DNA from: Puccinellia tenuiflora
Lineage: Eukaryota > Streptophyta > Magnoliopsida > Poales > Poaceae
NCBI GenBank assembly: GCA_012064385.1
Contig: QRDG01000064.1
Location: 396,020 to 460,019 of the forward strand
DNA length: 64,000 nt
Direction: 5' to 3'
The stretch's first letter is position 1. Each line of letters begins with the position of its first letter. A program made the position numbers and the translations under genes. Below, piece by piece: positions 11,569 to 24,654 of the stretch. Below the pieces are notes generated by a model, which saw only the letters and a program-made list of their open reading frames with translations, did no database searches and was not told the origin of the DNA.

Positions 11569-11755
11569 ACTAGATAGGCCCGACTGCCGCCGTCGGCGTT
11601 AGTTTGGCGTCGGCGTTAGTTTGGCATCGGCATTCATTAGCCGTCGGCGTAGCTGTTGTTGTGCCGACGGCCGCCGTCGGCATAGGTTGGCCGTAGGCTG
11701 GCCCGGTTAGGGTTCTGCCCCCCCCCCCACCAGAGCTAGCCGTCGGCATAGGTTT
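11553..11755. repeat. GCCGTCGGC-type short repeats (CACTA-like subterminal block)
   Basis: The motif GCCGTCGGCrTAG, direct or inverted (GCCGACGGC), or near variants occurs about eight times here. Such arrays are typical of CACTA-transposon subterminal regions in grasses. No CACTA terminus is visible at the junction with gag, so the class is inferred. A C9-10 run lies near 11719. Confidence 0.55.
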
Positions 11756-11879
11756 TTTTTATTAAAACCTTTATATTATGTGTTTATTTGTAACTATAAA
11801 TTTTAGTATTCTGATTTTTTTATCAATTATTTGTTTAAATATTTCATGCATCGGGGTGGGATAGTGTCGAAACCCTGCC
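11756..11879. other. AT-rich spacer between the short repeats and the 355-bp array
   Basis: AT-rich sequence with no recognisable gene. It connects directly to the first array unit, so the short repeats and the array may belong to one element. Confidence 0.4.
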
Positions 11880-14800
11880 CCGTGGGTTTCGCCGGACAGG
11901 TGCTCCGGAGCATCGGAACCCCACCAAAAGCTAGGGGTGCCATATCACATGTGTACAAGTGTGTTTTGGGTTGTAGATGTCCAAGATCCTTCCCCGAGGT
12001 GTGACCGGCTTCACGAGCGTCACTGTTTCCTTAGCGAGTTTCTGGCATATAGCTGGAAACTCCCACATGGGGCGAACGGGGGGATCGTTGCAGGAGTTTG
12101 GGTATATGTGTGTTTTTATTGTACCTAGTGAATAACCTAACCCAACCAAGCAAAACAATCCACTTAGCTACCCCCTTTCGATGGACGTACTTGTCGTAGA
12201 CGAAAAAGCTAGGGTTTTCTCTAGCGGGTCTAGGGTTTCACCGGAGAGGGGCTCCGGAGCGTCGGAACACCACCAAAATATAGGGGGTTCCATATCACAT
12301 GTGTAAAAGTGTGTTTTGGGTTGTAGATGTCCAAGATCCTTCCCCGAGGTGTGACCGGCTTCACGAGCGTCACTGTTTCCTTACCGAGTTTCTGGGCATA
12401 TAGCTGGAAACTCCCACATGGGGCGAACGGGGGGGGGGGGATCTTTGCAAGAGTTTGGGTATATGTGTGTTTTTATTGTACCTAGTGACTAACCTAACCA
12501 AACCAAGCAAAAATATCCACTGAGATACCCCCTTTCGACGCCAATACCGGCCGTAGACGGAAAAGTTAGGGTTTTCTCCAGCGGGTCTAGGGTTTCACCG
12601 GAGAGGGGCTCCGGAGCGTCGGAACCCCACCAAAAGCTAGGGGGTGACATATCACATGTGTACAAGTGTGTTTTGGGTTGTAGATGTCCAAGATCCTTCC
12701 CCGAGGTGTGACCGGCTTCACGAGCGTCACTGTTTCCTTAGTGAGTTTCTGGGCATATAGGTGGAAACTCCCACATGGGGCGAACGGGGGGGGGATCTTT
12801 GCAAGAGTTGGGTTATATGTGTGTTTTTATTGTAGCTAGTGACTAACATAACCCAACCAAGCAAAAAGATCCACTGAGCTACCCCCTTTCGATGCCCGTA
12901 CCGGCCGTAGACGGAAAAGCTAGGGTTTTCTCTAGCGGGTCTAGAGTTTCACTGGAGAGGGGCTCCGGAGCGTCGGAACCCCACCAAAATTTAGTGGGTG
13001 CCATATCACATGTGTAAAAGTGTGTTTTGGGTTGTATATGTCCAAGATCCTTCCCCGAGGTGTGACCGGCTTCACGAGCGTCACTGTTTCCTTAGCGAGT
13101 TTCTGGGCATATAGCTGGAAACTCCCACATGGGGTGAACGGGGGGAGTCGTTGCAAGAGTTTGGGTATATGTGTGTTTTTCTTGTACCTAGTGACTAACC
13201 TAACCCAACCAAGCAAAAATATCCACTGAGCGACCCCCTTTCGACGCCCGTACCGGCCGTAGACGGAAAAGCTAGGGTTTTCTTCAGCGGGAGTAGGGTT
13301 TCGCCGGAGAGGGGCTCCGGAGCGTCGGAACACCACCAAAAGCTAGGGGGTGACATACCACATGTGTAAAAGTGTGTTTTGGGTTGTAGATGTCCAAGAT
13401 CCTTCCCCGAGGTGTGACCGGCTTCATGGGCGTCATTGTTTCCTTAGCGAGTTTCTGGGCATATAGCTGGAAACTCCCACATGGGGCGAACGGGGGGGGG
13501 GAATATTTGCAAGAGTTGGGGTATATGTGTGTTTTTATTGTAACTAGTGACTAACCTAACCCAACCAAGCAAAAAGATCCACTGAGCTACCCACTTTCGA
13601 CGCCCGTACCGGCCGTAGACGGAAGAGCTAGGGTTTTCTCCAGCGGGTCTAGGGTTTCGCCGGAGAGGGGCTCCGGAGCGACGGAACCCCACCAAAAGCT
13701 AGAGGGTGCCATATAACATGTGTAAAAGTGTGTTTTGGGTTGTAGATGTCCATGATCCTTCCCCGAGGTGTGACCGGCTTCACGAGCGTCACTGTTTCCT
13801 TAGCGAGTTTCTGGGCATATAGCTGGAAACTCCCACATGGGGCGAACGCGGGGGGGGGGGATATTTGCAAGAGTTGGGGTATATGTGTGTTTTTATTGTA
13901 CCTAGTGACTAACCTAACCCAACCAAGCAAAAATATCCACTGAGCTACCCCCTTTCGACGCCTGTACCGGCCGTAGACGGAAAACCTAGGGTTTTCTCCA
14001 GCTGGACTAGGGTTTCGCCGGAGAGGGGCTCCGGAGCGTCGAACCCCACCAAAATCTAGAGGTGCCATATCACATGTGTAAAAGTTTGTTTTTGGTTGTA
14101 GATGTCCAAGATCCTTTCCCGAGGTGTGACCGGCTTCACGAGCGTCACTGTTTCCTTAGCGAGTTTCTGGGCATATAGCAGGAAACTCCCATATGGGGCG
14201 AACGGGGGGGGGAAATCTTTCCAAGAGTTGGGGTATATGTTTTTTTTTATTGTACGTAGTGACTAACCTAACAAAACCAAGCAAAATATCCACTGAGCTA
14301 CCCCCTTTCGACGCCCGTACCGGCCGTAGACGGAAAAGCTAGGGTTTTCTCCAGCGGGTCTATGGTTTCGCCGGAGAGGGGCTCAGGAGCGTCGGAACCC
14401 CACCAAAATCTACGGGTTGCCATATCACATGTGTACAAGTGTGTTTTGGGTTTTAGATGTCCAAGATCCTTCCCCGAGGTGTGACCGGCTTCACGAGCGT
14501 CACTGTTATCTTATCGAGTTTCTGCGCATATAGCTGGAAACTCCCACATGGGGCGAACGAGGGGGGGGGAATCGTTGCAAGAGTTGGGGTATATGTGTGT
14601 TTTTATTGTACCTAGTGACTAACCTAACCCAACCAAGCAAAACAATCCACTAAGCTACCCTCTTTCGACGCCCGTACCGGCCGTTGACGGAAAAGCTAGG
14701 GTTTTCTCCATCGGGTATAGGGTTTTGCCGGAGAAGTGCTCTGGAGCGTGGGAACCCCACTAAAAGCTAGGGGGTGCCATATAACATGTGTACAAGTGTG

Positions 14801-14976
14801 GTTTGGGTTGTAGATGTCCAAGATCCTTCCCCGAGGTGTGACCGGCTTCACGAGCGTCACTGTTTCCTTAGCGAGTTTCTGGGCATATAGCTGGAAACTC
14901 CCACATGGGGCGAACGGGGGGGAATCTTTGCAAGAGTTGGGGTATATGTGTGTTCTTCTTGTACCTAGTGACTAAC
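11880..14976 (+). repeat. ~355-bp tandem array, segment 1
   Basis: The anchor TTGTAGATGT (or a variant) recurs at 11971, 12321, 12678, 13032, 13384, 13740, 14096, 14451 and 14808, giving spacings of 350-357. Each unit carries a GTTTCGCCGGAGAGG block, the sequence CACATGTGTACAAGTG, CCCACATGGGGCGAACG followed by a poly-G run of variable length, and a GTACCGGCCGTAGACGG-like motif. Recurrent 60-140-codon ORFs on both strands are by-products of the repeat; the poly-G length changes their frame from unit to unit. Confidence 0.95.
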
Positions 14977-16874
14977 TGTTGGGAATATGCCCTAGAGGCA
15001 ATAATAAAATGGTTTATTAGCATATTCATGTTTATGATAATAGTTTATTATCCATGCTATAATTGTATTAACCGGAAACATAATACATGTGTGGAATATA
15101 AACAAACAGGTGTCCCTAGTAAGCCTCTACCGGACTAGTTCGTTAGTCAAGAGATGGTTAGAGTTTCCTAACCATGGACTTGTTATAGTCACTTGATAAC
15201 GGAGTCATATCATTAGGAGTAATGATGTGATGGACAAGACCCAAATAATAAAGAGTTGCAATTGATCGTGTCACAACAGTTTTATTGCCAACACTTTTAG
15301 TATGCCAAGTATAGTTTCCTTAGACCATGAGATTATGTCACTCCCGTTTACCGGAGGAATGCTTTGTGGACATCAAACATCACTTCGTAACTGGGTGATT
15401 ATAAAGGTGGCTTTCAGGTATCTCCGATGGTATTTGTTGGGTGACATGAATCAAGAGTGGGATTTGTCCTTCCTTGTGACGGAAAAGATATCTCTGGGCC
15501 CTCTCGGTAATATAGCATCAGAAAGGTTGCAACCATGTGATTAAGTGGTAATCACCGTGATCCTATATTATGGACGAGTAAAGAGAATTTGCCAGGTAAC
15601 GAGATTAAACTAGATATGGAGATATCGACGATCATATCTCGGGCAAATTAAATATCGGTGAGACAAAGGGAATCGTATATGAGATTGAGAATCTCCGGCA
15701 TCGTGGTTCAATCGATAAGGAACTTCGTTGAATATGTAGGAGTCAATATGGGCATCCCGGTCCCGCTATTGATTATTGATATGATCATGTCTGCATGTTC
15801 TCGAACCCGTAGGGTCACACACTTAACGCTCCGATGTAGCTAGGGTTTGCGATGAGATAATTGATGGTATGATCGAATGGTGATCGGAGTCTCGGATAGG
15901 ATCCCGGACATCACGAGGAGTTCCGGAATGGTCCGGAGAATAAGATTCATATAAGGAAAGTGGTTTCCGGAGGTATCGGAAAAGTTCCGGAATATTTCGG
16001 TAGGGTACCGGAAGGTTCTAGAAAGTTCTAGAGGAGTCTAGAAGTGGGACCACATAAGATATGGGGCCCACATGGACCAAAGGGGTGCTGCTGGCCACTT
16101 GGGCCAGCCGCACCACACAAGGGCCCATATGGGCCAAACCGGCCAAAGAAGCCCAAGGGGAGGCGCCCCAACTTGGGGGCCAAGGAAAGGGGGGGCCGGC
16201 CAGCCCTCCCCAAACCCTAGCACGCCCCTCCCCTTGCCTCCACCTATAAAAGGAGGGGTGGGGGGTGCGGCACACCCAAGCCAAGGCTGCCTAGCCGCAC
16301 CCCTCTCCCTTGCCCTAGCCGCCGTGCGCCACCTCTCTCCCCGGAGGGCTGCCGCACTCCACCTCTCCTTGGCGCCACCCCTCCCGTAGGGCTGCCGCCA
16401 TCTCCTCCACCAAGGCTTGCTGCACCACCCCTAGATGTAGGGCTGCTGCTGCACCTCCTCCTCTCCCTCTCCTCTTGCTTGGCTTGGCGAAGCCCTGCTC
16501 GTGGAGACTACACCATCAACGCCACCACAACCGTCGTGGTGCCGAGATCCATCTAGCCATCTCCACCTTGCTTGCGGGATCAAGAAGGAGGAGATCTACA
16601 TCGAGCCGTACGTGTGGATACCGCGGAGGTGCTGCCCCTTGTGGCGCCTCGTCGAATTGGACTTCGAGGAAATACATCTCCTCGCGACTAGATGAGTCTA
16701 GTTGCGGGGATCGACTAGCCAACCCCTGCACCGACAAAACGCGTTTGTTCGATCTTCAAGGGTAAGAGATTGGATCTCACCTTCGCTACCTTCGTCTAAT
16801 AGATCTAGATCCTTGGGGTTTATTCCGCTTGCTGCGTAGGAAAATTTTTTGTTTTCTATGCTGCGACCCCATCA
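14977..16874 (+). mobile_element. Solo LTR, BARE/Angela-type Copia
   Basis: 1898 bp, starting TGTTGGGAATATGCCCTAG and ending CGACCCCATCA, flanked by the 5-bp duplication CTAAC (14972-14976 and 16875-16879). A TATA box (CTATAAAAGG, 16244-16253) and a C-rich leader are present. There is no internal domain or second LTR, so this is a product of LTR-LTR recombination. Removing it restores the array period (351). ORFs at 15302 and 16072 lie in LTR sequence and are not genes. Confidence 0.93.
16244..16253 (+). promoter_or_regulatory. TATA box of the solo Copia LTR
   Basis: CTATAAAAGG follows a CCAAACCC/CCCC-rich stretch, at the position expected for the LTR promoter. It could in principle drive read-out transcription into the flanking array. 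Confidence 0.6.
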
Positions 16875-19800
16875 CTAACACAACCCAACCAAGCAAAAAT
16901 ATCCACTGACCTACCCCCTTTCGACGCCCGTACCGGCCGTAGATGGAAAAGCTAGGGTTTTCTCCAGCGGGTCTATGGTTTCGCCGGAGAGGGCTCAGGA
17001 GCGTCGGAACCCCACAAAAAGCTACGAGGTGCCATATCACTTGTGAACAAGTGTGTTTTGGTTGTAGATGTCCAAGATCCTTCCCTAAGGTGTGACCGGC
17101 TTCACGAGCGTCACTATTTCCTTAGCGAGTTTCTGGGCATATAGCTGGAAACTCCCACATGGGGCGAACGGGGCGGGGGGGTGGGAGGGAATATTTGCAA
17201 GAGTTGGGGTATATGTGTGTTTTTATTGTACCTAGTGACTAACCTAACCCAAACAAGCAAAAAAGATCCACTGAGCTACCCCCTTTCGACGCCCGTACCG
17301 GCCGTAGACGGAAAAGCTAGGGCTTTCTCCAGCGGGTCTAGGGTTTCGTCGGAGAGGTGCTCCGGAGCATCGGAACCCCACCAAAAGATAAGGGGTGCCA
17401 TATCACATGTGTACAAGTGTGTTTTGGGTTGTAGATGTCCAAGATCCTTCCCCGAGGTGTGACCGGCTTCACGAGCGTCACTGTTTCCTTAGCGAGTTTC
17501 TGGGCATATAGCTGGAAACTCCCACATGGGGCGAACGGGAGGGAATCGTTGCAAGAGTTGGGGCATATGTGTGTTTTTCTTGTACCTAGTGACTAATCTA
17601 ACCCCACCAAGAAAAACAATCCACTGAGCTACCCCGTTTCGATGCACGTACCGGCCGTAGACGGAAAAGCTAGGGTTTTCTCCAACGGGTCTAGGGTTTC
17701 GCCGGAGAGGTGCTCCGGAGCATCGGAACCCCACCAAAATCTAGGGGGTGCCATATCACATGTGTACAAGTGTGTTTTGGGTTGTAGATGTCCAAGATCC
17801 TTCCCCGAGGTGTGACCGGCTTCACGAGCGTCACTGTTTCCTTAGCGAGTTTCTGGGCATATAGCTGGAAACTCCCACATGGGGCGAACGGGGGGGAATA
17901 TTTGCAAGAGTTGGGGTATATGTGTGTTTTTATTGTAACTAGTGACTAACCTAACCCAACCAAGCAAAAAGATCCACTGAGCTACCCACTTTCGACGCCC
18001 GTACCGGCCGTAGACGGAAAAGCTAGGGTTTTCTCCAGCGGGTCTAGGGTTTCGCCGGAGAGGGGCTCCGGAGCGACGGAACCCCACCAAAAGCTAGGGG
18101 GTGCCATATAACATGTGTAAAAGTGTGTTTTGGGTTGTAGATGTCCATGATCCTTCCCCGAGGTGTGACCGGCTTCACGAGCGTCACTGTTTCCTTAGCG
18201 AGTTTCTGGGCATATAGCAGGAAACTCCCATATGGGGCGAACGGGGGGGGGAATATTTCCAAGAGTTGGGGTATATGTTTGTTTTTATTGTACGTAGTGA
18301 CTAACCTAACACAACCAAGCAAAAATATCCACTGAGCTACCCCCTTTCGACGCCCGTACCGGCCGTAGACGGAAAAGCTAGGGTTTTCTCCAGCGGGTCT
18401 ATGGTTTCGCCGGAGAGGGGCTCAGGAGCGTCGGAACCCCACCAAAATCTACGGGTTGGCATATCACATGTGTAAAAGTTTGTTTTGGGTTTAAGATGTC
18501 CAAGATCCTTCCCCGAGGTGTGACCGGCTTCACGAGCGTCACTGTTATCTTATCGAGTTTCTGCGCATATAGCTGGAAACTCCCACATGGGGCGAACGAG
18601 GGGGGGGGAATCGTTGCAAGAGTTGGGGTATATGTGTGTTTTTATTGTACCTAGTGACTAACCTAACCCAACCAAGCAAAAAAGATCCACTGAGCTACCC
18701 CCTTTCGACGCCCGTACCGGCCGTACACGGAAAAGCTAGGGTTTTCTCCAGCGGGTCTAGGGTTTCGTCGGAGAGGTGCTCCGGAGCATCGGAACCCCGC
18801 CAAAAACTAGGGGGTTCCATATCACATGTGTACAAGTGTGTTTTGGGTTGTAGATGTCCAAGATCCTTCCCCGAGGTGTGACCGGCTTCACGAGCGTCAC
18901 TGTTTCCTTAGCGAGTTTCTGGGCATATAGCTGGAAACTCCCACATGGGGCGAACGGGAGGGAATCGTTGCAAGAGTTGGGGCATATGTGTTTTTTTCTT
19001 GTACCTAGTGACTAACCTAGCCCAACCAAGCAAAACAATCCACTAAGCTACCCCGTTTCGATGCACGTACCGGCCGTAGACGGAAAAGCTAGGGTTTTCT
19101 CCAGCGGGTCTATGGTTTCGCCGGAGAGGGCTCAGGAGCGTCGGAACCCCACCAAAAGCTACGGGGGCCATATCACTTGTGTACAAGTGTGTTTTGGTTG
19201 TAGATGTCTAAGATCCTTCCCTGAGGTGTGACCGGCTTCACGAGCGTCACTATTTCCTTAGCGAGTTTCTGGGCATATAGCTGGAAACTCCCACATGGGG
19301 CGAACGGGGCGGGGGGGGGGGGATATTTGCAAGAGTTGGGGTATATGTGTGTTTTTATTGTACCTAGTGACTAACCTAACCCAACCAAGCAAAAAAGATC
19401 CACTGAGCTACCCCCTTTCGACGCCCGTACCGGCCGTAGACGGAAAAGCTAGGGCTTTCTCCAGCGGGTCTAGGGTTTCGTCGGAGAGGTGCTCCGGAGC
19501 ATCGGAACCCCACCAAAAGCTATGGGTGCCATATCACATGTGTACAAGTGTGTTTTGGGTTGTAGATTTCCAAGATCCTTCCCCGAGGTGTGACCGGCTT
19601 CACGAGCGTCACTGTTTCCTTAGCGAGTTTCTGGCATATAGCTGGAAACTCCCACATGGGGCGAACGGGGGGATCGTTGCAAGAGTTTGGGTATATGTGT
19701 GTTTTTCTTGTACCTAGTGACTAACCTAACCCAACCAAGCAAAACAATCCACTTAGCTACCCCCTTTCGATGCACGTACCGGCCGTAGACGGAAAAGCTA

Positions 19801-21657
19801 GGGTTTTCTCCAGCGGGTCTAGGGTTTCACCGGAGAGGTGCTCCGGAGCATCGGAACCCCACCAAAAGCTAGGGAGTGCCATATCACATATGTACAAGTG
19901 TTTTTTGGGTCGTAGATGTCCAAGATCCTTCCCCGAGGTGTGACCGGCTTCACGAGCGTCACTGTTTCCTTAGCGAGTTTCTGGGCATATAGCTGGAAAC
20001 TCCCACATGGGGCGAACGGGAGGGAATCGTTGCAAGAGTTGGGGCATATGTGTGTTTTTCTTGTACCTAGTAACTAACCTAACCCAAACAAGAAAAACAA
20101 TCCACTGAGCTACCCCGTTTCGATGCACGTACCGGCCGTAGACGGAAAAGCTAGGGTTTTCTCCAGCGGGTCTAGGGTTTCGCCAGAGAGGTGCTCCGGA
20201 GCATCGGAACCCCACCAAAAGCTAGGGGGTGCCATATCACATGTGTACAAGTGTGGTTTGGGTTGTAGATGTCCAAGATCCTTCCCCGAGGTCTGACCGG
20301 CTTCACGAGCGTCACTGTTTCCTTAGTGAGTTTCTGGGCATATAGATGGAAACTCCCACATGGGCCGAACGGGACGGAATCGTTGCAAGAGTTGGGGCAT
20401 ATGTGTGTTTTTCTTGTACCTAGTGACTAACCTAACCCAACCAAGCAAAACAATCCACTGAGCTACCCCCTTTCGATGCACGTACCGGCCGTAGACGGAA
20501 AAGCTAGGGTTTTCTCCAGCGGGTCTAGGGTTTCGCCGGAGAGGTGCTCCGGAGCATCGGAAGCCCACCAAAAGCTAGGGGGTGCCATATCACATGTGTA
20601 CAAGTGTGTTTTGGGTTGTAGATGTCCAAGATCCTTCCCCGAGGTGTGTCCGGCTTCACGAGCGTCACTGTTTCCTTAGCGAGTTTCTGGGCATATAGCT
20701 GGAAACTCCCACATGGGGCGAACGGGGGGGGGGATCGTTGCAAGAGTTGGGGTATATGTGTGTTTTTATTGTACCTAGTGACTAACATAACCCAACCAAG
20801 AAAAAAGATCCACTGAGCTACCCCCTTTCGACGCCCGTACCGGCCGTAGACGGAAAAGCTAGGGTTTTCTCCAGCGGGTCTAGGGTTTCGCCGGAGAGGG
20901 GCTCCGGAGCGTCGGAACCCCACCAAAATCTAGGGGGTGCCATATCAAATGTTTACAAGTGTGTTTTGGGTTATAGATGTCCAAGATCCTTCCCCGAGGT
21001 GTGACCGGCTTCACGAGCGTCATTGTTTCCTTAGCGAGTTTCTGGGCATATAGCTGGAAACTCCCACAGGGGGCGAACGGGGGGGGGGGGGAATCGTTGC
21101 AAGAGTTGGGGTATATGTGTGTTTTTATTGTACCTAGTGACGAACCTAACCCAACCAAGCAAAAAGATCCACTGAGCTACCCCCTTTCGACGCCCGTACC
21201 GGCCGTACACGGAAAAGCTAGGGTTTTCTCCAGCGGGTCTAGGGTTTCGTCGGAGAGGTGCTCCGGAGCATCGGAACCCCACCAAAAACTAGGGGGTTCC
21301 ATATCACATGTGTACAAGTGTGTTTTGGGTTGTAGATGTCCAAGATCCTTCCCCGAGGTGTGACCGGCTTCACGAGCGTCACTGTTTCCTTAGCGAGTTT
21401 CTGGGCATATAGCTGGAAACTCCCACATGGGGCGAACAGGGGGGATCGTTGCAAGAGTTTGGGTATATGTGTGTTTTTCTTGTACCTAGTGACTAACCTA
21501 ACCCAACCAAGCAAAACAATCCACTGAGCTACCCCCTTTCGATGGACGTACCGGTCGTAGACGAAAAAGCTAGGGTTTTCTCTAGCGGGTCTAGGGTTTC
21601 GCCGGAGAGGTGCTCCGGAGCATCGGAAACCCACTAAAAGCTAGGGGGTGCCATATC
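16875..21657 (+). repeat. ~355-bp tandem array, segment 2
   Basis: It continues segment 1 after the solo LTR. Anchors fall at 17062, 17429, 17782, 18135, 18490, 18848, 19198, 19560, 19910, 20263, 20616, 20971 and 21330 (spacings 350-367). It is interrupted at 21657 by the long solo LTR. Multi-unit blocks are duplicated within it and from segment 1 (see findings). Confidence 0.95.
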
Positions 21658-22505
21658 TGTAGCGCCCCGACCCCAGAGCTATATAGTGAAACGTTGTGCA
21701 ACCGGTCATGCTACACAATCGAGGGTTACTGGGTTTACCAATCCCAGGCCAAAACACATTGGCAGGCGTGCTCGGAATACATCATCGGCACACAACACCT
21801 CGATCATGCCATAAGCTCGGACATCGCTTTCACGTATAACAAAGAGACCAAGACTGCGGAACAACTGGCACATCACAGACTCTACGACACAAAGATATCA
21901 TAGTTCAACTCATATAATTGAGAAAGATAGCAAATGACACATCAGAGGTCACTGACCCATCATTACAACAAGCGGAAGCAAATTTAAAGTTGTCTAAACA
22001 ACAAGATCCAAATTATGGCCTAAGAGGCCTACAGATAAACATCTCGTGCCAGCCTGTTCCATGACGTCCCAAGCTGCCACCTGGGAACCCCAGACTACTC
22101 GTCGAAGTCAACATAGAACCCACCTTCTAGTTCGGTGGCGTCCTCCTCCGAAACAAATAATAATCAACAAAGCAAGGCTGAGTACGACGTACTCGCAAGA
22201 ATTAGTAGGGCGATATAGGCCCGATGCTGACGGAGGCTTCAAAGCTATATAAGTGGTTGTTTTGCATAAAGCTAGTTTTTCCTTCCGAAGACTAGGACTC
22301 ATGGCATCGTCTAATCAGAAGGTTTTCATAAGGGGATAAGAGGGTAACACTTTTCTCTTCGGTTCATCGGGAACCTACTGTATTCAGCAACTCCACTTAT
22401 CTCCACCAAGGCACTCCCTCGAATCTCCCTCGAGGAAATGAACCTTTTAACACACGTTGATTATGCAACCTCTAGCTGCCAGTTGATTAAAGGTTCAGGT
22501 TATCT

Positions 22506-23093
22506 ATGATCTTATCGTCTATTCCCAAGTTGTCCATAACCGCAGACACGGCTTTTCGAAAAGATTTACCCTGCAGGGGTGTACTAATTTACCCACCGGT
22601 ACCGTCCGGCTCACCTGATTGGTCCTCTTCCGCGGAAGACCGGCGAGTGGGCGCGGTTAAACCTTTACCTCGCGTGAGACTATCCAAGAGTCATCTGTGG
22701 CCACAGGGCAAGTTTACCCAGCCTATTTCAGCCCCTGCCCCATCGCCACGTCCTAAACACCACCATCCTCATCATTTCTTTTTCCGCTCACACACACGGC
22801 AAATGGAAAAGCAAACTAGAGGACCCTTGGATACGCCCGCACAAGTTATTCAGTTAAAGGGGATTCCATATGTCCCCACCGTTGGAAAGCACGCTAGTCT
22901 TGGTTCAACAGGTAAAGAACTCGCACCTAGGGGCCAGAACGAGACAAAACACCATCCCCGATGGCAACTCATCCCAGCCTTCTTAGCAATTAATTATCAA
23001 CACAAGTCTCCACCACTGTCCGAACATTCCATTCACTTCACAATTATGGAAATAACCAACGGACAACTTAAGCATTCGACTGAGCATGGCTAA
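22506..23093 (+). other. ORF in the conserved block of the long solo LTR
   Basis: A 195-codon ORF starts at ATG. Its first ~95 codons stay in one frame, without gaps, in copy 2 (minus strand, about 29060-28770), after which the frames diverge. The translation is Pro/Ser-rich with no domain I recognise. This may be only the ungapped similarity of a non-coding LTR block. Confidence 0.25.
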
Positions 23094-24654
23094 GCATATC
23101 TAAGCATAACATACAACAGATATGATTGGTCTCCGGCCAACACATCAACCTATGGTTCATAGGAGCGAAAACAGGTAATGGTTCAGGGAGCATGCAATGA
23201 TAGGATACTCTATATACTGACCAAAACTTGTTGCTAGAATCGAATGCAATATTATGGTGGATAAAATACTTGGGTAATATGAGATATGCCAAGAAGGTTA
23301 GGTTAGCTCTTGCCTTTGTTGGCAATGCACAGAAAGGATAGAGCTTCGAGAAAGCAGGCGATTGACTTGTCGATCCATACTCCAGTGTCGTCCATCGGTG
23401 TCGTCGATCTTCACCTCGGACTCGTCTCGATCTCGAATCGCGTTCTATCGAGAAGATACAAAACACCGGAAAGAAGGAACAATCAACACATATAGAAGTG
23501 CAATGCGCATACACATGATGACATGACAAATTATGCGTTGGAAAGGTCTTGGGCATGACCCACAAGTTAAATGGGATCCCGAATATAATTATAACAATTA
23601 ATCGAGATAAACCACATAATAGAACTTAATGCTTTTAAGTTATTCTAAAATGACCAGTACTGAAATAAGATGACAACATGCATGCATTTGATATTATTAG
23701 TTAGTTATTATCGTGCTGGTCGTTTTGATACTTCGTTTGCATTTTTCCGATCAACGATGAATATTTGGTGAGCATTTCAAAGTTGACATTTTCCATTCTA
23801 AGCATTTTTAATAGGACAGCATATCAAAAGGTGTTGCCATGAGTGGAAAATGACACTAACATGTAACCATTCACAAGCTGAACATTTTGAGCTTTTAAAC
23901 ATAATTTTTGAGTAAACAAAACTCAAGTTATGGATTTTCCAACATTGTTATTAATTCTGCCATTTTAGTAACTTTAAATAAACAGCAGTATAAACTATTT
24001 AGCTGATCATAGAAATGTTGCTAACCAGATAGATATGATTTCTATGAGCATTTTGACATGTCATTTGTAATTTTCTGAGTTATAAAACAAAAGATATTGA
24101 ATTTACAAATTCATTTCCAAATCTGCCATTTTAGTTATTTCAATTTAATAGCAATTTAGAAAACTCATTTTAACATGCAATCATGACTAACAAGTAGATA
24201 TTAATTCTCTGAACGATTATAGATCTTATTTGCAATTTTTGGATCAATATTCAGATTATTATGAATTTCCCAAATAGCAACTTAAATATGCCCTTTTTAT
24301 ATTTAATCAAAACAGGCAATTTAAATTAACCAATTAATTCAAATAAGGGCACTAACATGTAGACTTTATCTAGCTGAGCATTTTAACATATTATTTGAAA
24401 TTTTCTGAAATATAAAACTCTAGATATTAATTTCCAAAATTTGAATAACTAATAGGTGATTTTGCATTTCACATTTAAATTCAAATTCAAAAATTCATTT
24501 GCATGTGGGAGTTGCATATTTGAATAGGTTATGAAATTTTGAACTTTCTGATACCTTATTTGCATTTTTCTGATCTACCAAATAAAAGATATTGCATTTC
24601 CAAGTTCTCTGTTAATTTCTGAAAAACAACTGAAGAACAGCCGATGTCAGGGTG

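Noticed and set aside
15302..15843. ORFs in the solo Copia LTR as genes
   Set aside because: They lie in conserved LTR sequence and carry no domain.
11931..21634. Recurrent 60-140-codon ORFs on both strands in the array (KILPRGVTGFTSV and GAPLRRNPRPAGENP types)
   Set aside because: They are translations of the 355-bp repeat; frames change with the poly-G length, and starts and stops fall at the same repeat positions. No sign of a protein gene.
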